Shown in pieces: positions 49,459 to 60,090 of a stretch of DNA of 64,000 nt. Source of the DNA: Ecdyonurus torrentis. Its lineage: Eukaryota > Arthropoda > Insecta > Ephemeroptera > Heptageniidae. The stretch spans positions 18,302,599 through 18,366,598 of the forward strand of contig OX439133.1 of assembly GCA_949318235.1 (NCBI GenBank), written 5' to 3'. Made by a program: the position numbers and the translations under genes. Positions within the stretch are counted from its first letter, which is position 1. Every line of letters begins with the position of its first letter. The notes under the pieces were generated by a model. It worked only from the letters and a program-made list of their open reading frames with translations, was not told the DNA's origin and searched no databases.

Positions 49459-51464
49459 TAGCATCAATGCTCTCAATAATATTTCTTACTATTTTTAAAC
49501 TGGTAAAATGAGTCATATTTCTACAACGGCATATGTCATTGAGTGATCCAACATGGCGTCGAATTAAACATGAATGCATACACCCTATTGTAATGTTTAT
49601 GACGTCAGAAAATGACAAAAATTAGCACAAATATGTCATGCAGGTAGCATTTGTAGAAACTTTCTGATCACTGCTACGTCGCTGCAGTTGGGTTTTGAGA
49701 CAAACTAAAGTTATTAAGTAAGTTTCATCAAGTGTTTTGTGATTAAAATGGTTTTTTTTATACCGACATTTTTAATCAAAATAAAAAAATAATTTTTGTA
49801 CTGTGATAATAAGTATTGATGGTTTCATAAAAATGTTACATTACATTTTTTTGTATTTTTTTTTATGTTTTTTAGTTTAAATAAAAATTTTATTATATTT
49901 CAAATAAAAATCATTTTTTAACAATTCAGAAAATAATTTAAAAATATTAAAAATTAAGTATCTAATTTGTAATATTTTATAAATTAAATTACAACATCGA
50001 ATAATTATTTAAGTAAAAAATTTATCAATATTATGTTCTAGTTCATTTCTTATACCTAGCCACATTTCTTTGTGACGAACGAATGCTAATTAATTTGTTT
50101 TTAATGAATATGCGCTTTACAAAATAAGAAATAATTTATTACTATTAACTAATTAGCTGCTGTAGAATTTGATTGAAAAGATCAATAGTGTGTATGCGCA
50201 TGACGTTTTATTAAAGTGCTTGGACACATGAATAACATTGTTCACCATAGAACAAGCTACGTTTTAAACTATTTTCTTTGCAAAATCGTGATTATTACTA
50301 TTGTTATTATTATTGTTCTCACATATTATAGATAGTAATTCAACCAATTAAAAGCATCAATAATCTCAACAAAAAGAGTTCAAAGTATTTTTAATTTGGC
50401 AAAAAGAGTCATTGACTACGGCGGTCCATGTTATTAAGTTATTCAACATGACGTCGACGTTAACATGTATGCATGCACCCTATTGTAATTTGTCTGGCAT
50501 TTTCTTCCCTCTATGACACCAAACCGCAAGCTTGTGATTAAAGGCTTGGACAACATTTATTCTCTTTAATAATTAAATACAAAATGTTATCTACAGAACT
50601 GATGACAATTCTTACCCCCCAAGAGAGTGTGAAAATACTGCAAAGTATGCAATCGGCAAGAATATTTCTGTTTAAGACGTCAGAAACAGGCAAAAATTTA
50701 TAACATGAGTATGAAAATGTTGTACGGGTTTCATAATTTGAAATTGTTTGATCACTGCTACGGTGCTACAGTTGGGTTTTGAGACAAACTAATGTTATTT
50801 TTTATGTAATTTCCATCAAGTATTAGGTGATGTAAATTATATTATTTTCCTCTTGTCTATGCCTTTAAACAAGTTAGAATTATTTATACCTAAACTATGA
50901 AAGGTATTAATGATATAATATAGACAAGTTTATTATTATTTTTGAATTGTTTTAATTTTAATAAAAAAATTATTAGATTAAAAAAATGCCTTTTTTTACA
51001 ATTTAAAGAATAATTTAAAAATAGCAATATTTAGGTGAAGTACATAATTTATAATCTTTTTTGCGTAAATTTATAAATAAAATTACATTTTTTTAATATG
51101 TATGCACAAAATTGCAATGAAAGTCACTGCAAAATTTACGAAGTAGATCGAGTGGTAATGTAAGTGCTGTTGTTGGTAATACTTAATAAAATTCAGAAAT
51201 AATTCAAAAATATAAAAAATTAACTGCAGCGGGATTTTGATTAAGGAATTCATTGGGTGTATCCGTACGCATGACGTTAACAAACTACATTTTTGACTAT
51301 TTTCTATGTAAAAACGTTTTAATTATTATTATTTTTCTTACATACTTGAGATACTAATTCAATCATGGAAGAAAATTACTACCTATAGCAGGTTCATGAC
51401 TACTGTATTTAGCAATAAAGACACTTTAATTTGGAACAGGTATAGTAATAAACTACAATACCAC

Positions 51465-51822
51465 TTAAGGGTTGTATATAGATAGCTTGTTTGTATCTCA
51501 AGTTTAAAAAAGAAAACTTCAAAACTTTATAATGCCATTTTAAAGTTAATAGTAACAGTTACCTAAGATGAAATGTTCAAAACTCTTGACCAACAGATAA
51601 GAGAGAAAATAATTATTTAAATTATCATGGGCTCTTATGGGACTAACACTTCAAAATCATAATTTACAATCTAGCATAGTGACCCACCATTTTTTTTTTT
51701 TTTTTTTTTTTTTTACATTTTTGAAGATACCTTATCCTAATGTATCACTGTGTTAATTTCAGCTTTTTCATTCTTTACAATTATTTAGTCAAATCCCGCA
51801 GTACCTGGATTTCCCGCCTTCT
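51465..51822 (-). mobile_element. TTAA-MITE family 1 copy, reverse orientation
   Basis: Starts TTAA (51465-51468) 'gggttgtatatagatagcttg', then 'tatctcaag', and ends 'cagtacctggatttcccgcc' near 51819. It has a T run of about 26 at 51689-51714. It follows about 100 bp of non-array sequence (51366-51464). Confidence 0.83.
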
Positions 51823-52088
51823 TCTAAGTGAGTCACACTTTTATTGTTGCACAGTGCACCTGCATTAGGTATTATTGTAGCATAATAATACCTGTGTTCT
51901 AAGTTATATGTCTACCTATTGCATTTTAAGTATTAAAATTTTTCTGCGAACTTATAAAAAGCATCAATGCTCTAAAAAATATTCTTAGTATTTTTAAATT
52001 TGCAAAATGAGTAATTTTCCTATATATCAACCCATTATGTTATTGAGTTTATCCAACAACGCGTCGACTTTTACATAAATGCATACAC

Positions 52089-52311
52089 CCAATGGAGCTT
52101 ATCGGTTTAGCGCGCGGGGAGACACGAGGAAAGCTAATAGTCCCCTAATTTAACATTACGCTTATGGATAAAAACACTTTTTATGCGATTTTTGAGAAAA
52201 CTACTCCACCGATTTTGTAGAAAATGAAATGAGAAATACTAGACATACTTTTACGTGTTTTAAGCCCTAGAAATTTTTTAAGAATTTTTTAAACCCGACA
52301 ATCTCCATTGG
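52089..52311. mobile_element. 223-bp TIR element
   Basis: Interrupts 'catacaccctattg.aatattg' of a degenerate unit. Ends are inverted: left CCAATGGAGCTTATCGGTTT, right (complement) CCAATGGAGATTGTCGGGTTT. Contains 'gcgcgcgggg' and 'ctactccaccgattttgtag'. No other copy in the window. The duplication of target bases is unclear. Confidence 0.75.
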
Positions 52312-52905
52312 AATATTGTTAAACAATTATTATATTGTATTTTGTCTTGCGTTATTTCCTTCTATGACACAAAAACCGCAAGTTTACGATGTAAACAAGT
52401 TTGAGAAATCTCTAAAACTACACATTGGAAACTATTAATAACTAGAAAAATAGAAATATATTAATAATATTGTTTATTTGATAATACATATTATTCTTAC
52501 AAAAATATAATTTAAAAAAAAATTATTTTATTGACTATAATATTATTAATATTTAAAAAACAATATACAAGTAATGATATATTTTAAATGTACAAAATTT
52601 ATAATATTTAGCAACTAAATTTGTAAGTAAATTTATAATAGTCGTAGGCAATTAATTACATGTATAATGTGTTAATTGAGGAATAAGAAATATTGATGTA
52701 AAATCTAAAAGCTATCTTATGATTGGCAAAACAGGTTGAGTTGAATTAGACGTTTGAGTTGCAATAATAGTGGTAGTGCAATGTGTTCAAGAATTATGTA
52801 ATATTTGTTAATATAAATGAACTGCAACTGTGGGATTTATTTTCAAAATTTATTAAGAAACAAAATTACATAGCAATAAATTCATACGACGTTTTTTTTT
52901 TTAAA

Positions 52906-53178
52906 TGTAAATAAAAAGTAGGGGGGGCGGACCATCTTACTGTTATGAATAATCATTATTCTATGATTTTCTTGAAGTTTTAGTTCTGTAGTGTTAGTCC
53001 CATAAGAGTCCATGATAATTTCAACTATTATTTTCTCTCTTATCTGATGGTCACAGGTTCTGAAAATGTTTATCATAGGTAGCTGTTACTATTAAATTTC
53101 AAATGATATCATAAAGTTTGAAAATTTTCTTTTTAGATTTTGTGATAAATAGCAACAAGCCATCTGATTAGAACCCGT
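52906..53178 (+). mobile_element. TTAA-MITE family 1, 5'-truncated and rearranged
   Basis: 'gggggcggaccatcttac', 'gattttcttgaagttttag', a short internal duplication ('agttctgtagtgttagtccc'), 'gatggtcacaggttctg', 'ccatctgattagaaccc'. The left end and the TTAA are lost. Confidence 0.7.
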
Positions 53179-53730
53179 TAGAGATATCTAGCATTATACT
53201 ATAAGAATTAGAGTGTATGCGCATGACGTCATATTTAATGAATGCTCTTGGAGGCCATACTGGAGTAGTGAATAACATTGCTGAGCATAGGACAAACTTT
53301 GTTTTAGGCAAATTTCTTTGGGACATCCGTTAATTTTTTGTTATTATTATTTTTCTAACATACTTGAGATACTAATTCAACATAATATATTATTTACAGC
53401 ATCAATGCTCTCAAAAATTTTGCATAGTGTTTTTAAACTTACTAAATAAGTTATTTTCCTATGCCACCCATGTTATTGAGAGATCTAAATTGGTGTCGAC
53501 TTTAATATGAATGCATACACCCGTATAAGGAGGTGTAAGTATGTGATATTATACATAGTTTGTAATAATTTATTTTTACTAAAAATAGTTATGACTTAAA
53601 ATATAAATTATTTTTTTGTTTTTTTTAACATGCAAGTTAAATATATAAATGAATTACATATTACATTAAATAATATTATTTTATAAATTAGTTTATAAAT
53701 ATAATTTCAATTCACTTAAAGATATATGTG

Positions 53731-54153
53731 ATCTCATCATTCATGTTCGGTTCATCTTTTTTCATCGGGATTGTTTTCTTCCATTTCTGACGTCGAAGAA
53801 AATACATTGAAAGTATGCATAAATAGAAATATATAAATTGAAAGAATTGTAAAATATGAATAAATATTACGATATATGAATGTTAAGAGCTAAATGTGTA
53901 TCATTTTATCCTGAAAAATCTGTTAAAATATATACAAAATATGCTGAAAAGAAAAATATGTTAAATTTTGTGTTTACGAATAATACGACAAACAGTTGGA
54001 AAAACATGACATTTTTGTCACTTTTTTTCTTCTTACTCGAGAGATTTTCATATTTGTTTATGAAAAGAAGAAGAAAAAAAAAGTTGTTTAGCTAACAGTC
54101 ATGTCACGTCTTTTTTCTTTTGTGCGCTTTTTTTTATTTGTCCATCTCGTACG

Positions 54154-54155
<2 letters not shown>
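53731..54155. other. A+T-rich flank, no feature seen
   Basis: Unique A+T-rich sequence between array and microsatellite. A 71-codon plus-strand frame (53880-54095) is low-complexity (F, K, N-rich), with no recognised domain. Confidence 0.5.

Positions 54156-54204
<49 letters not shown>
54156..54204 (+). repeat. (CT)n microsatellite
   Basis: About 24 CT units directly joined to the (ACAT)n tract. Confidence 0.95.
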
Positions 54205-54206
<2 letters not shown>

Positions 54207-54209
<3 letters not shown>

Positions 54210-54614
54210 TACACATACATACATACATACATACATACATACATACATACATACATACATACATACATACATACATACATACATACATACATACATACAT
54301 ACATACATACATACATACATACATACATACATACATACATACATACATACATACATACATACATACATACATACATACATACATACATACATACATACAT
54401 ACATACATACATACATACATACATACATACATACATACATACATACATACATACATACATACATACATACATACATACATACATACATACATACATACAT
54501 ACATACATACATACATACATACATACATACATACATACATACATACATACATACATACATACATACATACATACATACATACATACATACATACATACAT
54601 ACATACATACATAC
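54207..54614 (+). repeat. (ACAT)n microsatellite, about 100 copies
   Basis: About 400 bp of near-perfect ACAT. It produces long frames in several phases on both strands (HTYI- and MYVC-type repeats); none is a gene. Confidence 0.97.
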
Positions 54615-54616
54615 CT

Positions 54617-54736
54617 ACACACACACACACACACACACACACTTTCTCTCTTTTTGTCTCTCTCCGTTTCTCTCTCTCTCTCTCTCTCTTCGTCGCTTTC
54701 CCTGTTTATTTCTCTCCTCTCTGTCTGTCTCTCGCT
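54617..54736 (+). repeat. (AC)13 and CT-rich microsatellites
   Basis: AC dinucleotides at 54617-54642, then CT-rich sequence to about 54736. Another (CT)n tract is at 54814-54844. Confidence 0.9.
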
Positions 54737-54809
54737 GTTGTTATTTTGTGTTAAAAAAAAGAAGTAAAAACTAATTTTGAATTTACTATAGTTTCATAAT
54801 CAGATTTAC

Positions 54810-54844
<35 letters not shown>

Positions 54845-54848
<4 letters not shown>

Positions 54849-55163
54849 GAAGTTCAATCAATAATAATTCCAAACTCCTAACACTATAAATATGCATAAT
54901 TTAAATATGTAAATAAACAACTTTTATAGTTGTGCTCTAGTGCTAAAGAAAAATTGTACCAAAATATTTAACAGTTTTTCAATGCAAAATATAATCTTTA
55001 TTGAAAAAGGTTGTTCTAAAAAATAATACATAAAATAAATAATATCGTTATTGCAGAACAGAATAACAAAAAGTGCAGTCAGGGTAACAAGCTCTATCTC
55101 TGAACCAATACATTCAAGAATGTATCAAATATATCTTATTAAATGAATAAACATAACAAAATT
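54845..55163. other. A+T-rich interval, no feature seen
   Basis: Nothing recognisable on either strand. Confidence 0.5.
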
Positions 55164-55468
55164 ATGTGTATGCGCATGACGTCATATTTAATGCGCTTGG
55201 AGGCCATACAGGAGTAGTGAATAACATTGTTCAGCATAGGGCAAACTTTGGTTTAGTCAATTTTATTTGAGAAACAGTTAACTTTTATGTTATTGTTATT
55301 TTTCTCACATACTTGAGATACTAATTCAACATATTTACAGCATCAAAGCTTTCAAAAATATTGCATAGTGTTTTTAAACTGTCAATATGAGTCATTTCCC
55401 TATATGCAGTCCATGTTATTAAGTGATCCAACATGGCGTCGACTTTAACATGAATGCATACACCCTAT
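55164..55468 (+). mobile_element. Isolated module M outside the array
   Basis: A single copy of the 310-bp module without tail, core or linker: left 'gtgtatgcgcatgacgtcat', right 'gaatgcatacacccta'. It lies 1.4 kb beyond the end of the array in unrelated sequence. It is closest to the W modules at 20962 and 53210. Its ends are imperfect inverted repeats (GTGTATGC..CATGACGT against the complement of ACATGAATGCATACACCC). This supports module M being an independent TIR element. Confidence 0.75.
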
Positions 55469-55867
55469 ACGTTCAAACAATTTAAAACATTTCATTGCAA
55501 GAGTTCCATTTTATCTCAACAAAACAAACAAAACAACAAAACAAAAATTTAGCCAAATTGTAAATCAGTGCGTAGAGTGGCTGATAAAAACAACAATTGC
55601 AGCTTTAATTTGTTTAAGTACTACAAAATGTCAAAGGATTATTTAATAGTTTAATATATTTTTTTCTTATTTCAGGAAGTTTATATTTAAAATAAAGAGA
55701 AGTCTGGGTAGAAGTTTTTAAAACAAATATTAATAATAATAAAAAAAAATATTTTGTCAACTTCAAAAATCTTTTTTCTATTGACAATAAAAATAAAACC
55801 AAAAAGAAATGGTTCAAAATTGAATATAGGTAAAAAAAAAACGTCACTTACAGAATAATATTCTATT

Positions 55868-56200
55868 ATCCGAGGCCGTGGCGCAGTGGTAGCGTGTCTG
55901 CTTCGTGTGCGAATGGTCACTGGTTCGACTCCCAGGCTGTGCGGCTTTTACAAGGCCGTGTATGCTGGCGGAGTGCACTTGTGATCTTTGCATATGAGGT
56001 TGATGCGTGTGCTATTGTGTTATGAGTCATCGGTAGGAGAGGTGTGTATGCATGTCTCCGATCGTCCTGATGTAGGCAGTAGTGACCCTACATCACGCAA
56101 TAGAGAGAATCTCGGGACGGTTCACCATTTCACTCATATTTCCTGCCTATCCATTCATCATCACCAATCTTACAAGATAGTCTTAGTAAATAAATCAATA
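55868..56200 (+). mobile_element. tRNA-derived SINE with intact A and B boxes
   Basis: The head 'gaggccgtggcgcagtggtagcgtg' contains an A box (TGGCGCAGTGGTAGC) at about 55878-55892 and the B box GGTTCGACTCC at about 55922-55932. A non-tRNA body follows ('tgtatgctggcggagtgc', 'gagaatctcgggacgg') and a tail with 'aaataaatcaat' near 56186. It differs from the SINE at 3850 in both head and body. The 98-codon plus-strand frame across the body is not a gene. The 3' boundary is uncertain. Confidence 0.82.
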
Positions 56201-56416
56201 TTTTCCTTTTTGATTGAGATTTTGATACAAGAAATATTATCAAATCAACTTATTTCTCCAATTTTTTTTAGATGTTTCCAATAGAAAAAAAAGTAGACTT
56301 TTACATGTCAGAATGATATTATTACATTAAAATTTATAAGAACTTGTTTGAATGTATCCTTCGAGGGTAGGCATATTTGTGGGCTCTTTTAGCAAGCAAT
56401 TTGCATACTTTACATG

Positions 56417-57392
56417 TTCATTCATTCATTCGTTCGTTCATTCATTCATTCGTTCGTTCATTCGTTCGTTCGTTCATTCATTCATTCATTCATTCATTCA
56501 TTCATTCATTCATTCATTCATTCATTCATTCATTCATTCATTCATTCATTCATTCATTCATTCATTCATTCATTCATTCATTCATTCATTCATTCATTCA
56601 TTCATTCATTCATTCATTCCTTCCTTCCTTCCTTCCTTCCTTCCTTCCTTCCTTCCTTCCTTCATTCCTTCCTTCCTTCATTCCTTCATTCATTCATTCA
56701 TTCATTCATTCATTCATTCATTCATTCATTCATTCATTCATTCATTCATTTATTCATTCCTTCATTCATTCCTTCATTCCTTCATTCATTCCTTCATTCA
56801 TTCCTTCATTCATTCCTTCATTCATTCATTCATTCATTCATTCATTCATTCATTCATTCATTCATTCATTCATTCATTCATTCATTCATTCATTCATTCA
56901 TTCATTCATTCATTCATTCATTCATTCATTCATTCATTCATTCATTCATTCATTCATTCATTCATTCATTCATTCCTTCATTCATTCCTTCATTCCTTCC
57001 TTCATTCCTTCCTTCATTCCTTCCTTCATTCCTTCCTTCATTCCTTCCTTCATTCCTTCCTTCATTCCTTCCTTCATTCCTTCCTTCATTCATTCCTTCA
57101 TTCATTCCTTCATTCATTCCTTCATTCATTCCTTCATTCATTCATTCATTCATTCATTCATTCCTTCATTCATTCATTCATTCATTCATTCATTCATTCA
57201 TTCATTCATTCATTCATTCATTCATTCATTCATTCATTCATTCATTCATTCATTCATTCATTCATTCATTCATTCATTCATTCATTCATTCATTCATTCA
57301 TTCATTCATTCATTCATTCATTCATTCATTCATTCATTCATTCATTCATTCATTCATTCATTCATTCATTCATTCATTCATTCATTCATTCA
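56417..57392 (+). repeat. (TTCA)n microsatellite, 976 bp, with TTCC and TTCG variants
   Basis: Tetranucleotide tract in one register: TTCG variants at the left edge (56430-56475), pure TTCC at 56617-56662, then a 12-bp higher-order TTCATTCCTTCC pattern at about 56990-57090 and an 8- or 12-bp TTCC/TTCA pattern at 57085-57135. Long frames (HSFI-type repeats) in three phases are not genes. Confidence 0.97.
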
Positions 57393-58156
57393 GCAACCCA
57401 CACACCCACACTGTCATTCACAAAACAACGTACAAAGATTGGTAGTAAACCGCTTGATATACGAAGTTTGAAAAATAAAAAACGAGATTAATCTCCAACA
57501 TGACAGAACTAAATTCACTCTGACGCGTATTAGTTTTCGTTCCTCTTCATTTCTTTCGACATTTCAAATACTTTTCCAACACCTCTCTGCATTCAACGTA
57601 TGCTAAATTAACTCAAAAACACAACCACGCAATATATGAGTGGGTGTATATACAGTATATGTCCATTTTATTATGAAGCTTTTATTATTGAAAAATCATT
57701 TTCTGTGTTTTTATTATTATTCTTAATAAAAATAAATAATAATTTATATTTCTTTTATTTTTAATAAATTTATTGTATTGTTATTATTTGATGTGTATAT
57801 TATTATGACATGTTTAATAAACTTGTTAAGAAGATTAAAGTTCAATTATTTTCCTGTATTGAACAACTGTTAACGTGTGGGAGTGATTTTAAATATTTAG
57901 TTCAAATGTATTAAATCTATCAGGTTTTTTTTAATATTTTAATTCCTTGATAAATCTATTAGTCAGATAGAGCAGATCAATATTTTTCATATTAAAAAAA
58001 AGGTGCATGCTTATTGAATGGGTTTAAATAAAATATTAATTTGCCTATTATCAGATTTATTACACGTGAAAAATAATGTTGTACAGTGTAGTAATGTTAG
58101 ATAAACAATTTATGAAATATTATTATTATTATTTTTAAGTTATACATTACATGATA
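57393..58156. other. A+T-rich interval, no gene seen
   Basis: Unique sequence. 'tattattattcttaataaaaataaataataa' type low complexity near 57710-57760. Nothing else is supported. Confidence 0.5.
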
Positions 58157-58289
58157 CCTTAGATTAGAGCTGTGGAAAATATCCGGTTTATTGGAAACCA
58201 GTTTCAAATTTACGCGATTAATCGGATTCAGAGCAAATTCAAGAAACCAAAAAACAAAAATTAAAAAAAAAGAAATAAAAATTTCCTAC

Positions 58290-58387
58290 CAAAAAATTGA
58301 ACAAAATTATACGATTTTTAAATTTATAAGATTTGAAAGCTTTCTTATTAGATTTTGAGATGCATGCCAACTGAAAACAACCCTTAA
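58290..58387 (+). mobile_element. TTAA-MITE family 1, right-end fragment
   Basis: 'gatttgaaagctttcttattagattttgagatgcatgcc' type sequence then 'aacaaccc' and TTAA (58384-58387). Nested in the hAT element. Confidence 0.55.
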
Positions 58388-58608
58388 TTAGTATTTCACC
58401 GTACATAATCTTTGTCTATGAGACGTGATCTGTACAGTTTGAAGTGTGTTTTCGCAGAGATAAACAGGTAGAAGACCAAGTACTTAGTACAATGCTAAGA
58501 GGTCAGCGGTAGAGACGTGAAGGACTACTCCATGAGTGGCCACGTTTACATACCGCCCGGCTTTGCGTGTAACTATTTATACTTATCGTGGTACGCGCGA
58601 TCTTTACA

Positions 58609-58676
58609 CCAATATGGCATGCCCATATAGTACTAATATGGCATACCCATATAATACTAATATGGCATACCCATAT
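58609..58676 (+). repeat. 27-bp minisatellite, about 2.5 copies
   Basis: 'aatatggcatacccatata' repeated at about 58612, 58638 and 58663 with few changes, each including 'atatggcat(a/g)cccatat'. Confidence 0.8.
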
Positions 58677-59084
58677 TGTGTTCTATGTTGCAAAAGCATT
58701 CAAATGTACGTGTTCTCTCTTCATAGATTACTCATTTTTTGTTAATCCCTCTAGATCAAAGTTTCACTACAAATTTCTTTTGAAAGAGTAATAATCTAAC
58801 TGAAATACTATAACTTATAAATTTCGATTTCCGGTTTTTATTACAAGAAAAAAATGTCATAAATTGTTTTAACTTTGAACTATAAGAAATAAGATGTATT
58901 GCTATTTTTTATGTATATAGTTCGTAAGATAATTTATAATTTTGATAATTTTTTAATGTGATAAAATAAAACAAAAATCAAAGTTAAATTACAACGAGTT
59001 TTATAACCATCATTAATCAGTATATTATAAATATATGTGATTAAAAATTGATCAATTTATACTGTTCTATTTTAATGTGAATAA

Positions 59085-59240
59085 TGTGTATTGTATTTTT
59101 ATTTTTTTCATTATGTTATGTTATAATACTCTGATATGAGAATTATGTTTAATATATGTCACAGGACCATGTAAGTGGGTGTATACCTTATGTGGCCTCT
59201 TAATAAAGACCATTTATTATTATTATTACTATTTATTATA
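59085..59240 (+). mobile_element. Possible non-LTR retrotransposon 3' end
   Basis: 'gtgggtgtataccttatgtggcctcttaataaagacc' followed by (ATT)n-like 'atttattattattattac'. The AATAAA plus trinucleotide tail resembles 3' ends of some LINE-type elements. Only this fragment is visible, within the hAT element. Confidence 0.3.
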
Positions 59241-59909
59241 GTAAGGAAAATAGTTGAAAATATGTACATTTTTAAAAGAAATCAGTTTATAATTTACATA
59301 CTTAATCAATAAAGTTATAACTTTTTTTTTTTTTTTTTTTTTTCATTTTTATGTTATTTTTATTTTCAAATAAAGAGTTTCATTGTAATTATTAAAATTC
59401 ATTATTTTCATTCATAATAAATCCCATTTTATCTTCATGAAAATAAAATATTGCAAGTTTTTTTTCTGATGTTATTTGATTTTCTAAAAAACAATGAAAG
59501 ATATTATGATTTATTAAATTTAACGTAACTATTTAGCCAAAAATAGTAAAATTTTAATGTAAAATATATATAAAAAAATGTATAGAAAGAAAAAATCGTT
59601 TTAAAAATTAACGACTTTTTAACAAGTAAAAATAAATTACAATTTTTACGATATTTTTAAGTTAAAATCGAAATCAAAATCGTATCACTCAAAGTTCGAT
59701 TTAACCGAACCGATAAAATATTTTTTCGATTAACCGGTTTCGAAATTTTAACGATTTTCCACAGTTCTACCTTAGATAAACTAAACATAAAAATGTTTGA
59801 ATTTTTCCATTTACTTTCAAAGTAAAATAAAGCAAAAATATTTTATAATAGTCAAGTTGCACTCATATATATTTAGGAGCTTCAATTTTGTTGGTCAGGA
59901 ATACACAGG

Positions 59910-60090
59910 CCAGCATAGGAAAAACATCATTTTTGTTATTTTTTTTTATTAGGAAAGTAAGCTTCAAACCTCAATCTAAGCCTTATTTCTAGGCCCTAAT
60001 AAGCTACATGAATATCAGAAAAATGCTTACAAACTAACTAAACTTTTACTTTGCGATAAATGAGGTAAAATGATGTTTCTCCTATGCTGG
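59910..60090. mobile_element. 181-bp TIR element
   Basis: Ends CCAGCATAGGAAAAACATCA on the left and, as complement of the right end, CCAGCATAGGAGAAACATCA, both continuing 'tttt', so about 24-26 bp of inverted repeat. No clear target duplication. No other copy in the window. Confidence 0.75.

Larger units (their letters stand above)
46260..53730 (+). repeat. Tandem array block 7 and right edge of the array
   Basis: Anchors near 46690 (Z), 48053 (X), 49550 (Y), 50445 (X), 52055 (degenerate) and 53487 (W). Units become irregular towards the right: the last W module (53210-53522) is followed only by a decayed tail ending about 53730 ('ttataaatataatttcaattc'). The array ends here. Confidence 0.8.
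58165..59769. mobile_element. 1.6-kb hAT-type non-autonomous element
   Basis: Termini TAGAGCTGTGGAAAAT (58165-58180) and, as complement of the right end, TAGAACTGTGGAAAAT. Exact 8-bp target duplication CCTTAGAT (58157-58164 and 59770-59777). These match the hAT pattern (8-bp duplication, TAGNGNTG-like ends). Further in, 'ccggttta' and 'ggaaacc' on the left recur as 'taaccgg' and 'ggtttcg' on the right. The interior has a 27-bp triplicate and a family-1 MITE fragment. No transposase frame. Confidence 0.9.

Noticed and set aside
1..53730. CRISPR array or rRNA/histone-type tandem gene cluster
   Set aside because: Units of 1.5 kb lack short regular spacers, contain no rRNA-like or conserved coding sequence, and vary in length through insertions.
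54099..54767. Open frames of 145-217 codons on both strands across the (ACAT)n and (CT)n tracts
   Set aside because: They are translations of pure microsatellite in several phases at once (HTYI- or MYVC-type repeats), with no unique sequence.
55868..55945. Functional tRNA gene
   Set aside because: A and B boxes are present, but the cloverleaf is not convincing and a SINE body with a tail follows.
54207..57392. Telomeric repeat
   Set aside because: The tracts are ACAT and TTCA/TTCC. No TTAGG or TTAGGG array is present.
56352..57491. Frames of 343-379 codons in three phases (HSFI-type repeats)
   Set aside because: A tetranucleotide repeat without stops reads open in every phase. Flanking unique parts are short and unlike any protein.
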